Source: a virus. From it: a DNA stretch of 50,871 nucleotides. Shown in pieces: positions 33,144 to 39,787 of the stretch (position 1 is the stretch's first letter; each line of letters starts with the position of its first letter). The stretch lies in the IMG/VR virus record IMGVR_UViG_3300035113_000038, positions 1 to 50,871 of that record; one strand, given 5' to 3'. The notes beneath the pieces are model-generated. The model had not been told where the DNA came from. It ran no database searches and saw only the letters and a program-made list of their open reading frames with translations. Made by a program: the position numbers and the translations under genes.

Positions 33144-33248
33144 AAATGTCTTTACTTGTAACATAAAGGAGATACAACATAAGAGTTTGTATCAAGGGGA
33201 AGTATACCTGGTGGATTTTTACTTGTCAAGCTTTTCTAATTAAGTTCC

Positions 33249-33530
33249 TCATTTTGGGTCTTCATGAAGAACGCACCTGCTAAGGGCATCAAATACCTTT
33301 TTTGGTATTAATAAACATTCATCTTTTAAGAGGTTACAGAACTTATTGTAATCAACCAACAGTTTTACTTCTTTTTCTGGTTCTGTTACTTTTCTTGCTT
33401 CATTTTCAATTTCAGATTCTTCTATAAAATTTAGTATTTTACCTACTGAACAACATGAATAGCCATTCCACACTGCACCATCTTCCAACATTAATTTAAA
33501 TTTGTCATAATCAATTGTTACTTTTTTCAT
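33249..33530 (-). CDS. Hypothetical protein with two similar halves, 93 aa
   Basis: VTIDYDKFKLMLEDGAVW (residues 3-20) and KLLVDYNKFCNLLKDECLL (about 56-74) look like two copies of one small unit. The rest is acidic. Family unknown. It overlaps the Sel1 gene by four bases and is the last gene before the terminator at 33100-33143. Confidence 0.5.
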   Translation of the reverse strand: MKKVTIDYDKFKLMLEDGAVWNGYSCCSVGKILNFIEESEIENEARKVTEPEKEVKLLVDYNKFCNLLKDECLLIPKKVFDALSRCVLHEDPK

Positions 33531-33799
33531 AACTTAACTCCAGCCACCCGATAAAGATCAACTGCCTTCTTTAGGTCTTTAACCACCCCTTCGCCATATT
33601 CATAACACCACGCAAGGTTATATCGTCCCTCTGTTGACCCCTGGTCTGCGGCTTGTTGGTAAAGCTCTGCTGCCTTCTTGAGGTCTTGTGTAACTCCCAT
33701 ACCATTGTAATAATACCAACCAAGGGTACATTGTGCGTCTGCCTCTCCATCCATCGCCTTACTTTCTAATAAAATGATTTCTTCTTTAGATGGCGTCAT
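33527..33799 (-). CDS. Sel1-repeat protein, 90 aa
   Basis: Two Sel1-like repeats with the usual signature: AQCTLGWYYYNGMGVTQDLKKAAELYQQAADQG (split here as AQCTLGWYYYNGMGVTQDL then KKAAELYQQAADQG) and EGRYNLAWCYEYGEGVVKDL then KKAVDLYRVAG. Sel1 solenoids mediate protein contact and are frequent in bacteria that live with eukaryotes. No signal peptide, so it probably acts in the cytoplasm or is exported by another route. A close relative lies at 39035-39322. Confidence 0.75.
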   Translation of the reverse strand: MTPSKEEIILLESKAMDGEADAQCTLGWYYYNGMGVTQDLKKAAELYQQAADQGSTEGRYNLAWCYEYGEGVVKDLKKAVDLYRVAGVKL

Positions 33800-33824
33800 A
33801 CTATTACTTCCTTTTTCATAAAAT

Positions 33825-34121
33825 TTATTGCAAATTCCAAGGCTGAAGTTCGCTTGTCTCCTCTATATCTTTGCACTCCGAACCTGACCTGAATGGCTCT
33901 TTTTTATTCCGCTTCTTTAGAACAACAACCACTCCGACTGGACAAGTAAGGGAACTATCAGCATATGTAGCCCCAAAAGGTAAGCGCTCAAGTATATCTA
34001 ATGGCTCAATCGTAGTAGGTATATCATCTTCTGATAAATGAAAATCTATTTCAGCTGATGGGTTATTTCTTACATCATAATAAATCCTATCGAAAATTTC
34101 CTTAAAACTATGTATGTTCAT
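33825..34121 (-). CDS. Hypothetical protein, 98 aa
   Basis: Unrecognised. Begins MNIHSFKEIFDRIYYDVRNN and has TIEPLDILERLPFGATYAD and SLTCPVGVVVVLKKRNKK, suggesting a small alpha/beta fold. The ATG at 34121 has AAGGAGATAGTG before it; an upstream TTG (34142) adds seven residues and overlaps the ribosome site. It follows the P63C gene closely. Confidence 0.5.
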   Translation of the reverse strand: MNIHSFKEIFDRIYYDVRNNPSAEIDFHLSEDDIPTTIEPLDILERLPFGATYADSSLTCPVGVVVVLKKRNKKEPFRSGSECKDIEETSELQPWNLQ

Positions 34122-34134
34122 CACTATCTCCTTA

Positions 34135-34722
34135 TCAGGCAAGCAAGTCCCAGTAATTTTCCATGAAAACCCTATTGAATTCTGGGGGAACTTCAGTTGT
34201 TTTATTAATCGTTCCTCTTCTAGGAAAAACTTGATCTACCATCTTTATAAAACGTTCCCAACTATAACCGTTTACTATGGCTAACCGTTGAAACATTATT
34301 AACGAATGAAGGTGTTTAGCTAACATTGGATTGCCAATATCTTCTATCAACCATGGAGGCAACCATGGATTTAATTCATTTTTCCTGTTTCCATTTTCGC
34401 TTTTAGGGCTTTGCTTCTCTAGCTCTAGTAGTAAGCCTGGATCAAGTCTTTCAAAAACTAGATCTCGCATGTAATCCCCTATTACACTACACCTGCTTTT
34501 CTGCGCCTCAAGATGTGCCCATCCATTTATTTTATAAATATTTTCGTAAAATTCATCAGGAAATTTTTTTATCCAAGCAGCAAGTTCCTTGCTTATAATC
34601 TTTTCAAGATAAGCTTGAAGGGCATCCTTTGGTCTAAGTTCTTGATATCCTGTTGCTTCATCAATTAAAGCGACAATTCCAACTTTGGCTAAAGCTCTTA
34701 GCTGTGACTGCTCCATAGACAT
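34135..34722 (-). CDS. P63C-domain protein, 195 aa
   Basis: Matches the P63C domain pattern: RALAKVGIVALIDEATGYQ, RPKDALQAYLEKIISKELAAW, KKFPDEFYENIYKINGW, then SVIGDYMRDLVFERLDPGLL. P63C is a phage and mobile-element domain without a proven function; it occurs in regulators and Bro/ANT-like proteins. No separate DNA-binding domain is visible. The C-terminal part contains a Trp/Pro segment NPWLPPWLIEDIG and helices. AAGGAG lies seven bases before the ATG. It belongs to the repressor-led accessory operon. Confidence 0.75.
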   Translation of the reverse strand: MSMEQSQLRALAKVGIVALIDEATGYQELRPKDALQAYLEKIISKELAAWIKKFPDEFYENIYKINGWAHLEAQKSRCSVIGDYMRDLVFERLDPGLLLELEKQSPKSENGNRKNELNPWLPPWLIEDIGNPMLAKHLHSLIMFQRLAIVNGYSWERFIKMVDQVFPRRGTINKTTEVPPEFNRVFMENYWDLLA

Positions 34723-34739
34723 AGTTTTACTCCTTCCTC

Positions 34740-35069
34740 TTATCCATAAGCCTTATCCACTAATTTTTTAATGTCTTCCCAGTCTTTCTTTTCGAGCGCA
34801 ACATAATAAGTGTCTTCATTATACATCTTGTCCCAACCACCTGTTAAGTCAATACACTCTGAATAGTCCTTAAATTTGTCATACAATTCTTTGTTTTCAT
34901 AATGCTCTAAAAGTTCATCATAAACTAAACCAATCATCAAAAAGTCATCGTTTTCATCGTTATTTTCTAATTTTATATTTAATGTATTAGATCCATATAG
35001 CGCGCCTACCTCCCAATAAAGCGTACCAGATGGTAACTTCAAAAAATCTTCACGATTATATATTTTCAT
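34740..35069 (-). CDS. Hypothetical acidic protein, 109 aa
   Basis: Not recognised. Asp/Glu/Tyr-rich (LYWEVGALYGSNTLNIKLEN, FLMIGLVYDELLEHYENKEL, WDKMYNEDTYYVALEKKDWE). Strong net negative charge and many aromatic residues could indicate a small binding or DNA-mimic protein, but there is no homology to support that. Starts on the stop of a 53-aa gene (ATGA). Confidence 0.5.
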   Translation of the reverse strand: MKIYNREDFLKLPSGTLYWEVGALYGSNTLNIKLENNDENDDFLMIGLVYDELLEHYENKELYDKFKDYSECIDLTGGWDKMYNEDTYYVALEKKDWEDIKKLVDKAYG

Positions 35070-35227
35070 GAAATTCTTTTACCTGCTGCTTCATCCTCGC
35101 AAAAGTCCCTAAGCTCTTTAAGCTTCTCTCTTGTCTCATCTAGTGTAACATCACTCAATATGTCGTCTATCTTCTTAAGAAGCTTAGCCTTATCTATCCC
35201 ATTTCTCATGATTCTAGCTTTATTCAT
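35066..35227 (-). CDS. Small charged protein, 53 aa
   Basis: Encodes MNKARIMRNGIDKAKLLKKI then DDILSDVTLDETREKLKELR and ends DEAAGKRIS. Predicted two short helices with high Lys/Asp content. Its stop overlaps the start of the next gene (ATGA) and its ATG overlaps the previous gene's end, so coupling supports it being real. No family known. Confidence 0.5.
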   Translation of the reverse strand: MNKARIMRNGIDKAKLLKKIDDILSDVTLDETREKLKELRDFCEDEAAGKRIS

Positions 35228-35450
35228 ATCTAGAACTCACTACGCTTTGAATAACATTCTGAAACCCTAAGAGCTCATCCAAAGTAACATTGAAAGTAAT
35301 TTTAGTATAATTATTAGCTAATAACTCATTTTTACCAAAGTTAATTGATACTTCATAATCATTATACTTATTAAAATTGCTCTTCTTTATCCACTTAACT
35401 GAAAACTCAGCATCATTATCACCAAACTTAAACTCAGATATTGATTTCAC
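35220..35450 (-). CDS. Small beta-rich protein, 76 aa
   Basis: Begins MKSISEFKFGDNDAEFSVKW and contains YDYEVSINFGKN-like strands and LDELLGFQNVIQSVV. The start is GTG, with AGGAGATAG just upstream and no in-frame ATG nearby. Unknown function. It overlaps the 53-aa gene by eight bases. Confidence 0.5.
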   Translation of the reverse strand: MKSISEFKFGDNDAEFSVKWIKKSNFNKYNDYEVSINFGKNELLANNYTKITFNVTLDELLGFQNVIQSVVSSRYE

Positions 35451-35467
35451 TAACTATCTCCTGTTTA

Positions 35468-35680
35468 TCAACCTAACCATTTATCTACTATCCTGGAAAC
35501 AATAAATATACCGTTTATTAAATTAAAAGCAAAGAAAGAAAAACCTGAGAGTTTAACAATAGTTGGAATATCTATTGTTAAACTCTCAAACTCAAACTTT
35601 GGACTACATAAGAAAGAAACCAACGTAATAACAGTCATTATATCACCAGCAACATCTTTTAGATATGACAACTTATTCAT
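35468..35680 (-). CDS. Small membrane protein, 70 aa (paralogue A)
   Basis: Two hydrophobic segments: IMTVITLVSFLC and FSFFAFNLINGIFIVSRIV. It is a clear copy of the next gene (35698-35898): both have LAGDIMTVI/VAGDIMTVI, CxPKFE, and PTIVKxxxFSxFAFxLIN. Tandem duplication. Possible holin-like, anti-holin or superinfection-exclusion proteins; no motif decides. Confidence 0.6.
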   Translation of the reverse strand: MNKLSYLKDVAGDIMTVITLVSFLCSPKFEFESLTIDIPTIVKLSGFSFFAFNLINGIFIVSRIVDKWLG

Positions 35681-35697
35681 CCTTAATCTCCCTCAAT

Positions 35698-35898
35698 TCA
35701 ACCATTTGTCCACAACCTAAAAATAATAAATATACTGTTTATTAGAAAAAAAGCAAAGACAGAAAAGCTTGCTATTTTAACAATAGTTGGACTATCTGTT
35801 TTTACACACTCAAATTTTGGATTACATAAAATGGAAATCCACATAATAACCGTCATTATATCACCAGCTAGTTCTTTTATATACCATAAATTATTCAT
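35698..35898 (-). CDS. Small membrane protein, 66 aa (paralogue B)
   Basis: Partner of the 35468-35680 gene, with ELAGDIMTVIMWISILC, PKFECVKT and PTIVKIASFSVFAFFLIN. Two predicted membrane segments and a charged loop. AAGGAC precedes the ATG. Role unknown. Confidence 0.6.
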   Translation of the reverse strand: MNNLWYIKELAGDIMTVIMWISILCNPKFECVKTDSPTIVKIASFSVFAFFLINSIFIIFRLWTNG

Positions 35899-35900
35899 AC

Positions 35901-36188
35901 TTATTTGTCCTTTGTATCGTAATCATTCATCATTTCTCTAATGTTATTTTTTATTTTATTCATGCTATTATATGTAGTATTTTTAATGGTACCTGCCTTA
36001 TATATTATCAAGTCAATTTCACTTGTTAGTACGTTCTCCACAACTTCTATGTCATATAATAAACTATTTAGTTTTTCATATATAACATTCATTTCTTTAT
36101 TTATCATTGATTTTTTTACTTTCTCCACATATTCATCTCCAAAATTCTTTAAATCATTAGATATCTTATTAAACCTGTCTGTAGACAT
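35901..36188 (-). CDS. Helical protein, 95 aa
   Basis: Lys/Asn/Glu-rich helices (FNKISNDLKNFGDEYVEKVK, MNKIKNNIREMMNDYDTKDK). The start resembles the next gene (xFxKVKKDLEELGREY), so the two are probably diverged duplicates. ATG at 36188 after AAGGGGAATAGG is preferred over a start 30 bases upstream. No function known. Confidence 0.5.
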   Translation of the reverse strand: MSTDRFNKISNDLKNFGDEYVEKVKKSMINKEMNVIYEKLNSLLYDIEVVENVLTSEIDLIIYKAGTIKNTTYNSMNKIKNNIREMMNDYDTKDK

Positions 36189-36192
36189 AATC

Positions 36193-36423
36193 CTATTCCC
36201 CTTTGTCTCTTGTTTCATCTATACTTAATAAACACTCATCAACATATTCCTTAAATGAGGCATCAAGCATTTTTACAGCCTTTTCTATCATCTCTTCCTC
36301 AAACTCCTTTATCTTTACGGAGCCTTCAACCTTCGTCAGTGTCAGTTTCTTAAGATACTCTCTTCCAAGCTCCTCTAAATCCTTCTTTACCTTATCAAAC
36401 TCGGTTAACTTATTTACAGACAT
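36193..36423 (-). CDS. Helical protein, 76 aa
   Basis: Begins MSVNKLTEFDKVKKDLEELG, with a Glu/Lys-rich centre (VKIKEFEEEMIEKAVKMLDA). ATG at 36423 has GGAGTGTAGTG before it. N-terminal similarity to the 35901-36188 protein. A similar EEFExEM pattern occurs in the two 75-79 aa proteins just upstream, so all four may belong to one small-protein cluster. Confidence 0.5.
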   Translation of the reverse strand: MSVNKLTEFDKVKKDLEELGREYLKKLTLTKVEGSVKIKEFEEEMIEKAVKMLDASFKEYVDECLLSIDETRDKGE

Positions 36424-36449
36424 CACTACACTCCACAATCTGACTAGCG

Positions 36450-36677
36450 CTAGCGCCGGAGCGGCACTATAACATTCTCAACTTTGAAAAAAAATACCTC
36501 ATCAGAACGCCTATGGGTATAGGAAAAATTAATAATATACCCAGATTTAGTCATAAGACTTGCGCTGAGGGCCTTTAGCTTATCCTCGTACTCCTCAAAT
36601 AAAACATCAAACTTTTCCAATATCTCCTTCTCAACCTCTTCTAGCTCTAGTGAGTCTTCACCTTTCTTTAGTTTCAT
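36450..36677 (-). CDS. Small protein, 75 aa (duplicate pair, copy 2)
   Basis: MKLKKGEDSLELEEVEKEIL, KSGYIINFSYTHR and DEVFFFKVENV line up with the 36686-36925 gene (MKLKKFEGSLELEEFEQEM, KSGYIINFYHATY, DVVFFKMINKE). The leaders are also nearly the same (AGGAGC, one base, AGTATGAAACTGAA). Recent tandem duplication. Unknown function. Confidence 0.6.
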   Translation of the reverse strand: MKLKKGEDSLELEEVEKEILEKFDVLFEEYEDKLKALSASLMTKSGYIINFSYTHRRSDEVFFFKVENVIVPLRR

Positions 36678-36685
36678 ACTGGCTC

Positions 36686-36925
36686 CTAAGCAACAACTTT
36701 AAACTCTTTGTTTATCATTTTAAAAAACACCACATCCTCAAGCCCATCATCATAAGTAGCATGGTAAAAATTAATAATATATCCAGATTTATTCTTAATC
36801 TGTAAGTTAACACTCTTTAACTTAAATTTATCCCCATTCTCCTTAAATAGGTCATAAATCTTGTCTACCATCTCCTGCTCAAACTCTTCTAGCTCTAATG
36901 AGCCTTCAAACTTTTTCAGTTTCAT
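36686..36925 (-). CDS. Small protein, 79 aa (duplicate pair, copy 1)
   Basis: See its neighbour at 36450-36677 for the shared blocks. A helical N-terminus and a short beta part with SGYIINFYHATYDDG. The inverted repeat at 36943-36975 lies just upstream of its ribosome site and may control it. Confidence 0.6.
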   Translation of the reverse strand: MKLKKFEGSLELEEFEQEMVDKIYDLFKENGDKFKLKSVNLQIKNKSGYIINFYHATYDDGLEDVVFFKMINKEFKVVA

Positions 36926-36942
36926 ACTAGCTCCTCAGTTGG

Positions 36943-36975
36943 TACCGATTTGTCACCGACTCCTGAAAATCGGTA
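36943..36975. promoter_or_regulatory. Inverted repeat upstream of the duplicate pair
   Basis: TACCGATTT (36943-36951) and AAATCGGTA (36967-36975), nine perfect pairs and a 15-base loop. An ACCGA inside the loop (36956-36960) could pair alternatively with TCGGT (36970-36974), so two folds compete. No T-run follows; an operator or attenuator is possible. The rest of the 109-base gap shows nothing. Confidence 0.45.
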
Positions 36976-37034
36976 GGTAAATAATTGTCCAAAATGTTAA
37001 TCATAAGACTTACTTAAAATGACAAATGTATACG

Positions 37035-38021
37035 TCAGTTCTTTAACTTAGGTTTACCGAGTAAGATGTAGGAGCAACTTTTCAATAAATCATTATTGAA
37101 CATTATAATTTCCCACCCTTCTTCTAGCTTTTCTAACAGCTCTAAGAATTTACCGGTAGAATAATTACAGTCTATAATTTCCTGAACTTCCTGTAAGCTA
37201 ATCTTAAATAAAAACCCTTCGAATGATAAATCTTCATATAAAAAACAGGAGGATTCCATCGTAACTTTATTACGCATGCTCAGTCTTAAAAAATTTGAAA
37301 GGCACTTTATAATACCCCCGTTCTGACTTATCTTTAGCTCACTATCTTCATCGTTTTTACTATATTCCTCTTTTTTCTTATTATTTAATTCATTCCAGCG
37401 TTCTATTTCTTCTTTCCTAGTTTTACTACTCTTAAATACACCCGAATAGCATTCATCGCTCACACATCTTATATAATAATGGGAATTTCCCTCAGGATCT
37501 TTGTGTGAATTCATTTCAACATCAGAACCACACCTCAAACACGGGTTAATTTCTTCTTCCTCTTCTTCCTCTTTTTTCTTAATATTAAATCCTGGTCCAT
37601 CATTCCAGATATTTTTTTTATTCCAGCGTTCTATTGCTTCTTCCTCAGTTTTACATACTCCACTAAAGCATTCACAGCGCATACAACTTATATAATAAGG
37701 CAGCATCATATTATTTGATAACCTAATTTCAGCCTGATGAGCACAATTTAAACATAGATTAATACATGGATTAATCTTTTTTTCCTCTTTTTTCTTATTA
37801 TTTAATTTAAGCAATTCATTCCACGTCTGTACTTGATTCCATTCATTCCAGGCGTTTACTTTATTCCAGTTTTCTATTACTTCTTCTTTAGTTTTATATA
37901 AACTGCTATGGCGTACACAGTTAGTACAGGTTATACAATAAGTATCTACCCCATTATTCTTCTCTAACCTTATTTCAGCCTTAGAACCACACCCTAAACA
38001 CGCGTTAATCCTTTCCATCAT
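37035..38021 (-). CDS. Triple Lar-like zinc-binding protein, 328 aa
   Basis: Contains three tandem units of the Lar restriction-alleviation type. Unit 1: CLGCGSKAEIRLE, YCITCTNCVRHSSLYKTKEE, VIENWNK. Unit 2: CLNCAHQAEIRLSNN, YYISCMRCECFSGVCKTEEE, AIERWNKKN. Unit 3: CLRCGSDVEMNSH, YYIRCVSDECYSGVFKSSKT, EEIERWNELN. The pattern CxxCG-xAxxxx ... CxxCxxxSxxxKTEEEAIExWN is that of Lar; pairs of Cys probably bind zinc. The C-terminal 100 residues (LSNFLRLSMRNKVTMESSC, a Leu-rich end) are unrelated. Lar modifies type I restriction in E. coli and Rac prophage. Fusion of three copies in one protein is unusual. The second ATG (38018) is an equally likely start. Poly-Glu/Lys linkers separate the units. 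Confidence 0.7.
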   Translation of the reverse strand: MMERINACLGCGSKAEIRLEKNNGVDTYCITCTNCVRHSSLYKTKEEVIENWNKVNAWNEWNQVQTWNELLKLNNKKKEEKKINPCINLCLNCAHQAEIRLSNNMMLPYYISCMRCECFSGVCKTEEEAIERWNKKNIWNDGPGFNIKKKEEEEEEEINPCLRCGSDVEMNSHKDPEGNSHYYIRCVSDECYSGVFKSSKTRKEEIERWNELNNKKKEEYSKNDEDSELKISQNGGIIKCLSNFLRLSMRNKVTMESSCFLYEDLSFEGFLFKISLQEVQEIIDCNYSTGKFLELLEKLEEGWEIIMFNNDLLKSCSYILLGKPKLKN

Positions 38022-38033
38022 TTGCTCCCCACC

Positions 38034-38207
38034 TCAATGAAATACAACATACAATACGACGCCTAATGTAATAACCATAAACACATAAGACTCATATAAA
38101 GTTAAGTCAGTCATATTATTTCCAAAATATTTCATAAATAAGGTATTTAATAAGTCTGCTGCCACCAATATCCCTATTACTTTTAAAAACATCATAAGCC
38201 AATTCAT
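38034..38207 (-). CDS. Small membrane protein, 57 aa
   Basis: Encodes MNWLMMFLKVIGILVAADLL and a second segment YESYVFMVITLGVVLYVVFH. Two membrane spans with a polar loop (FMKYFGNNMTD). Its N-terminus (MNWLMMFLKVIG) is like that of the 46-aa protein upstream (MSWFMTFLSVIG). Good spacing between neighbours supports it, though no strong ribosome site is seen. Function unknown. Confidence 0.5.
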   Translation of the reverse strand: MNWLMMFLKVIGILVAADLLNTLFMKYFGNNMTDLTLYESYVFMVITLGVVLYVVFH

Positions 38208-38279
38208 ATTGCTTCCACCTATTCAAAAAATTCATTAATAAGGCGTTTTAATAAAAATACGTTTTAATAAAAAACCAGC

Positions 38280-38420
38280 TCATAAATACTCATCAATAAG
38301 ATATTTAAGAAGAATAAGGCCCTGCATTACTAACAGAAGAAAAATAATAATTACTGCTGCTCCCCCCAATATCGTTATTACACTCCCTATTACACTTAAA
38401 AACGTCATAAACCAACTCAT
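38280..38420 (-). CDS. Small membrane protein, 46 aa
   Basis: Encodes MSWFMTFLSVIGSVITILGG, then AAVIIIFLLLVMQGLILLKY and ends LIDEYL: one long or two short membrane spans. The start is related to the 57-aa neighbour. Probably a small phage membrane protein from a duplication; function unknown. The stretch 38208-38279 shows no other gene. Confidence 0.5.
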   Translation of the reverse strand: MSWFMTFLSVIGSVITILGGAAVIIIFLLLVMQGLILLKYLIDEYL

Positions 38421-38448
38421 ACTACTTCCCCATTATCCTTGTGTGAAC

Positions 38449-38820
38449 TCATCCATCCCCCCACGTACCCTTCCACCCTATAGAATAATAGAACGTTTCC
38501 TCGAATTCTTTAATTTTACTAATATTTTCTTCAGTGAAGTCATTCTCTTTATTCCAGCGTTCTATTGCTTCTTCCTCAGTTTTACATACTCCACTAAAGC
38601 ATTTACAGTTCGTACAAGCTATACGATAACCACAAAGTGTTTCCTCCTTATCATTACTCACAGCTTCTAAACCCCTTTCTGTAGTACAAAATCCATATAA
38701 TCTTCTACAATCATAAGATTGAGTACAAAGTATACGATAAGTATCTAACTCAGTATTATTCTCTAACTTAATTTCAGCCTTATGAGCACACTTTAAACAT
38801 GGATTAATCTTTTCCATCAA
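38449..38820 (-). CDS. Lar-like zinc-binding protein, 123 aa
   Basis: A Lar-type start (CLKCAHKAEIKLENN, YRILCTQSYDCRRLYGFCTT) is followed by a second half with YRIACTNCKCFSGVCKTEEE and AIERWNKEN, like units 1 and 2 of the 328-aa protein. It seems to be a related gene in which two units were joined and the middle altered (ERGLEAVSNDKEE). The C-terminus ends IGWKGTWGDG. Probable role: protection against host restriction, by analogy with Lar; not proven here. Confidence 0.65.
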   Translation of the reverse strand: MMEKINPCLKCAHKAEIKLENNTELDTYRILCTQSYDCRRLYGFCTTERGLEAVSNDKEETLCGYRIACTNCKCFSGVCKTEEEAIERWNKENDFTEENISKIKEFEETFYYSIGWKGTWGDG

Positions 38821-38844
38821 ATGTCCATCAAATGTCCATCAAAT
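38813..38844. repeat. 11-bp repeat at a gene junction, three copies
   Basis: TCCATCAAATG occurs at 38813-38823 and 38824-38834, with a third near-complete copy to 38844. On the minus strand it multiplies ATTTGATGGA across the stop of the 76-aa gene and the start of the Lar-like gene, so possible start codons are repeated. Confidence 0.85.
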
Positions 38845-39047
38845 AAAACACAACATAAAGATAAATTTATGAAAAATAAAAAAACAATCCATTTTAGTAT
38901 ATTAAATAACTTATAGAAGTTAAAAGGCTTTAGGTAGCTCTCATTCGGACAAGCAACCATAATAAAAGACAATGTCGCACATAAAACACCGAGGATAAAA
39001 GCAATAAGCCCAGCAACTTCCCCAATTTTGTCCATTATCTCTGCCAC
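38817..39047 (-). CDS. Small membrane protein, 76 aa
   Basis: Two hydrophobic segments, VAGLIAFILGVLCATLSFIM and ILKWIVFLFFINLSLCCVLF, with a short polar loop. It overlaps the Sel1 gene by 13 bases. No family recognised; another of the tiny membrane proteins of this operon. Confidence 0.5.
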   Translation of the reverse strand: MAEIMDKIGEVAGLIAFILGVLCATLSFIMVACPNESYLKPFNFYKLFNILKWIVFLFFINLSLCCVLFDGHLMDI

Positions 39048-39322
39048 ATAATAACTAATGCGCCGTCTTTTTGGTCTGAAGCCTGTTGATAAAGTTCTGC
39101 TGCCTTCTCTAGGTCTTGGGTAACTCCTACCCCGTGTTTATAACACCACCCAAGGTTTGCTTTCCCCTCTACTAACCCCTGCTCTACGGCCTGTTGAAAA
39201 AGCTTAACCGCCCTCTTGAGGTCTTGTGTAACTTCCCTACCATTGTAATAACAAAGCCCAAGGTGATATTGAGCAACAGCATCACCATTTTCCGCACTAA
39301 TTTTTAATCTAAGTACATTCAT
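39035..39322 (-). CDS. Sel1-repeat protein, 95 aa
   Basis: Two Sel1-like repeats: AVAQYHLGLCYYNGREVTQD with LKRAVKLFQQAVEQG, and GKANLGWCYKHGVGVTQDLE with KAAELYQQASDQ. Very like the 33527-33799 gene, so the two are paralogues in one operon. The ATG at 39322 has AAAGG seven bases before it; the longer frame to 39337 lacks a site. Likely a protein-binding solenoid. Confidence 0.75.
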   Translation of the reverse strand: MNVLRLKISAENGDAVAQYHLGLCYYNGREVTQDLKRAVKLFQQAVEQGLVEGKANLGWCYKHGVGVTQDLEKAAELYQQASDQKDGALVIMWQR

Positions 39323-39339
39323 AAGATTACCTTTCATAT

Positions 39340-39549
39340 CTAATAACCCTCCTCACCCATAATTAAAACAACATTTTCAGATTCATCGAAAATAGATGGA
39401 GCATTTTTATGCCACCAGTCATAACAAACTTCTTCAGCTTTAAAAGTATTATCATCATCAGAACTTCCTACTATTACCAAAGCATCTGATACTTTTGGAT
39501 TTTCATCTATTAATTTATGTAGCTTAGTGATTAGTTCATCAACTGTCAT
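39340..39549 (-). CDS. Small DELI-type phage protein, 69 aa
   Basis: MTVDELITKLHKLIDENPKV followed by ALVIVGSSDDDN and AEEVCYDWW. Tiny phage proteins of this layout (M-x-V-x-E-L-I-x-x-L-x-x-L then a short strand and DD) are widespread and uncharacterised; the 87-aa gene at 45333 is similar. The start at 39549 has AAGGAGGAGAGAG before it, much better than the upstream ATG. Confidence 0.6.
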   Translation of the reverse strand: MTVDELITKLHKLIDENPKVSDALVIVGSSDDDNTFKAEEVCYDWWHKNAPSIFDESENVVLIMGEEGY

Positions 39550-39787
39550 CTCTCTCCTCCTTTGTTCCATCTTTAACCTCTTCAAAATACTTATTAGTAA
39601 ACCTTACTAATATGATAGTTTTTTCGTTCTTTTTCTTACTGCGTATTAACACCTTAATATATCCATGCTTTTCCAGACCATTTAAAGCTCTTCACTCGTG
39701 GGCTCTATTTGCTATTCCAAAAAAATCTTCTGAAGAACACACACTCCTATCACCATCCATATCAACGCTTTTTTGTTCTACATCCAT
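39539..39787 (-). pseudogene. Broken winged-helix-like regulator (in-frame TGA)
   Basis: One frame runs from an ATG at 39787 (GGAG nine bases before) to a TGA at 39539-39541, with a single internal TGA at 39692-39694. Before the stop: MDVEQKSVDMDGDRSVCSSE then DFFGIANRAHE. After it: RALNGLEKHGYIKVLIRSKK, KNEKTIILVRFTNKYFEE. The RAL-x-x-LEKxGYIKV pattern followed by a wing-like strand is typical of a small winged-helix DNA-binding protein. The internal TGA would be one base from TGG (Trp). It may be a nonsense mutation, an assembly error or readthrough. It overlaps the end of the XRE gene. Confidence 0.55.
39592..39612. promoter_or_regulatory. Palindrome TATTAGTAA-ACC-TTACTAATA
   Basis: Nine perfect pairs around a 3-base centre, inside the broken regulator frame. 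It has the shape of a dimeric operator or a small hairpin; the plus strand has six T about eight bases later. It could be an operator of a promoter that is now decayed. Confidence 0.4.

Larger units (their letters stand above)
32992..33248. other. Intergenic region packed with inverted repeats
   Basis: Five perfect or near-perfect hairpins in 200 bases: TAACGT/ACGTTA (32996-33012), TGGCCGT/ACGGCCA (33019-33040), TATTCG-TCTAC/GTAGA-CGAATA with one bulge (33045-33085), GGTATATGA/TCATATACC (33108-33143), GATACAA/TTGTATC (33171-33193). The fourth is a minus-strand terminator. Around 33157-33183 the plus strand reads like a decayed copy of the leader of the 40193 gene. No protein gene was found here. 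Confidence 0.65.

Noticed and set aside
39692-39694. Genetic code change with TGA as Trp
   Set aside because: Many genes clearly end with TGA in coupled ATGA overlaps; one internal TGA is better explained by mutation or error.
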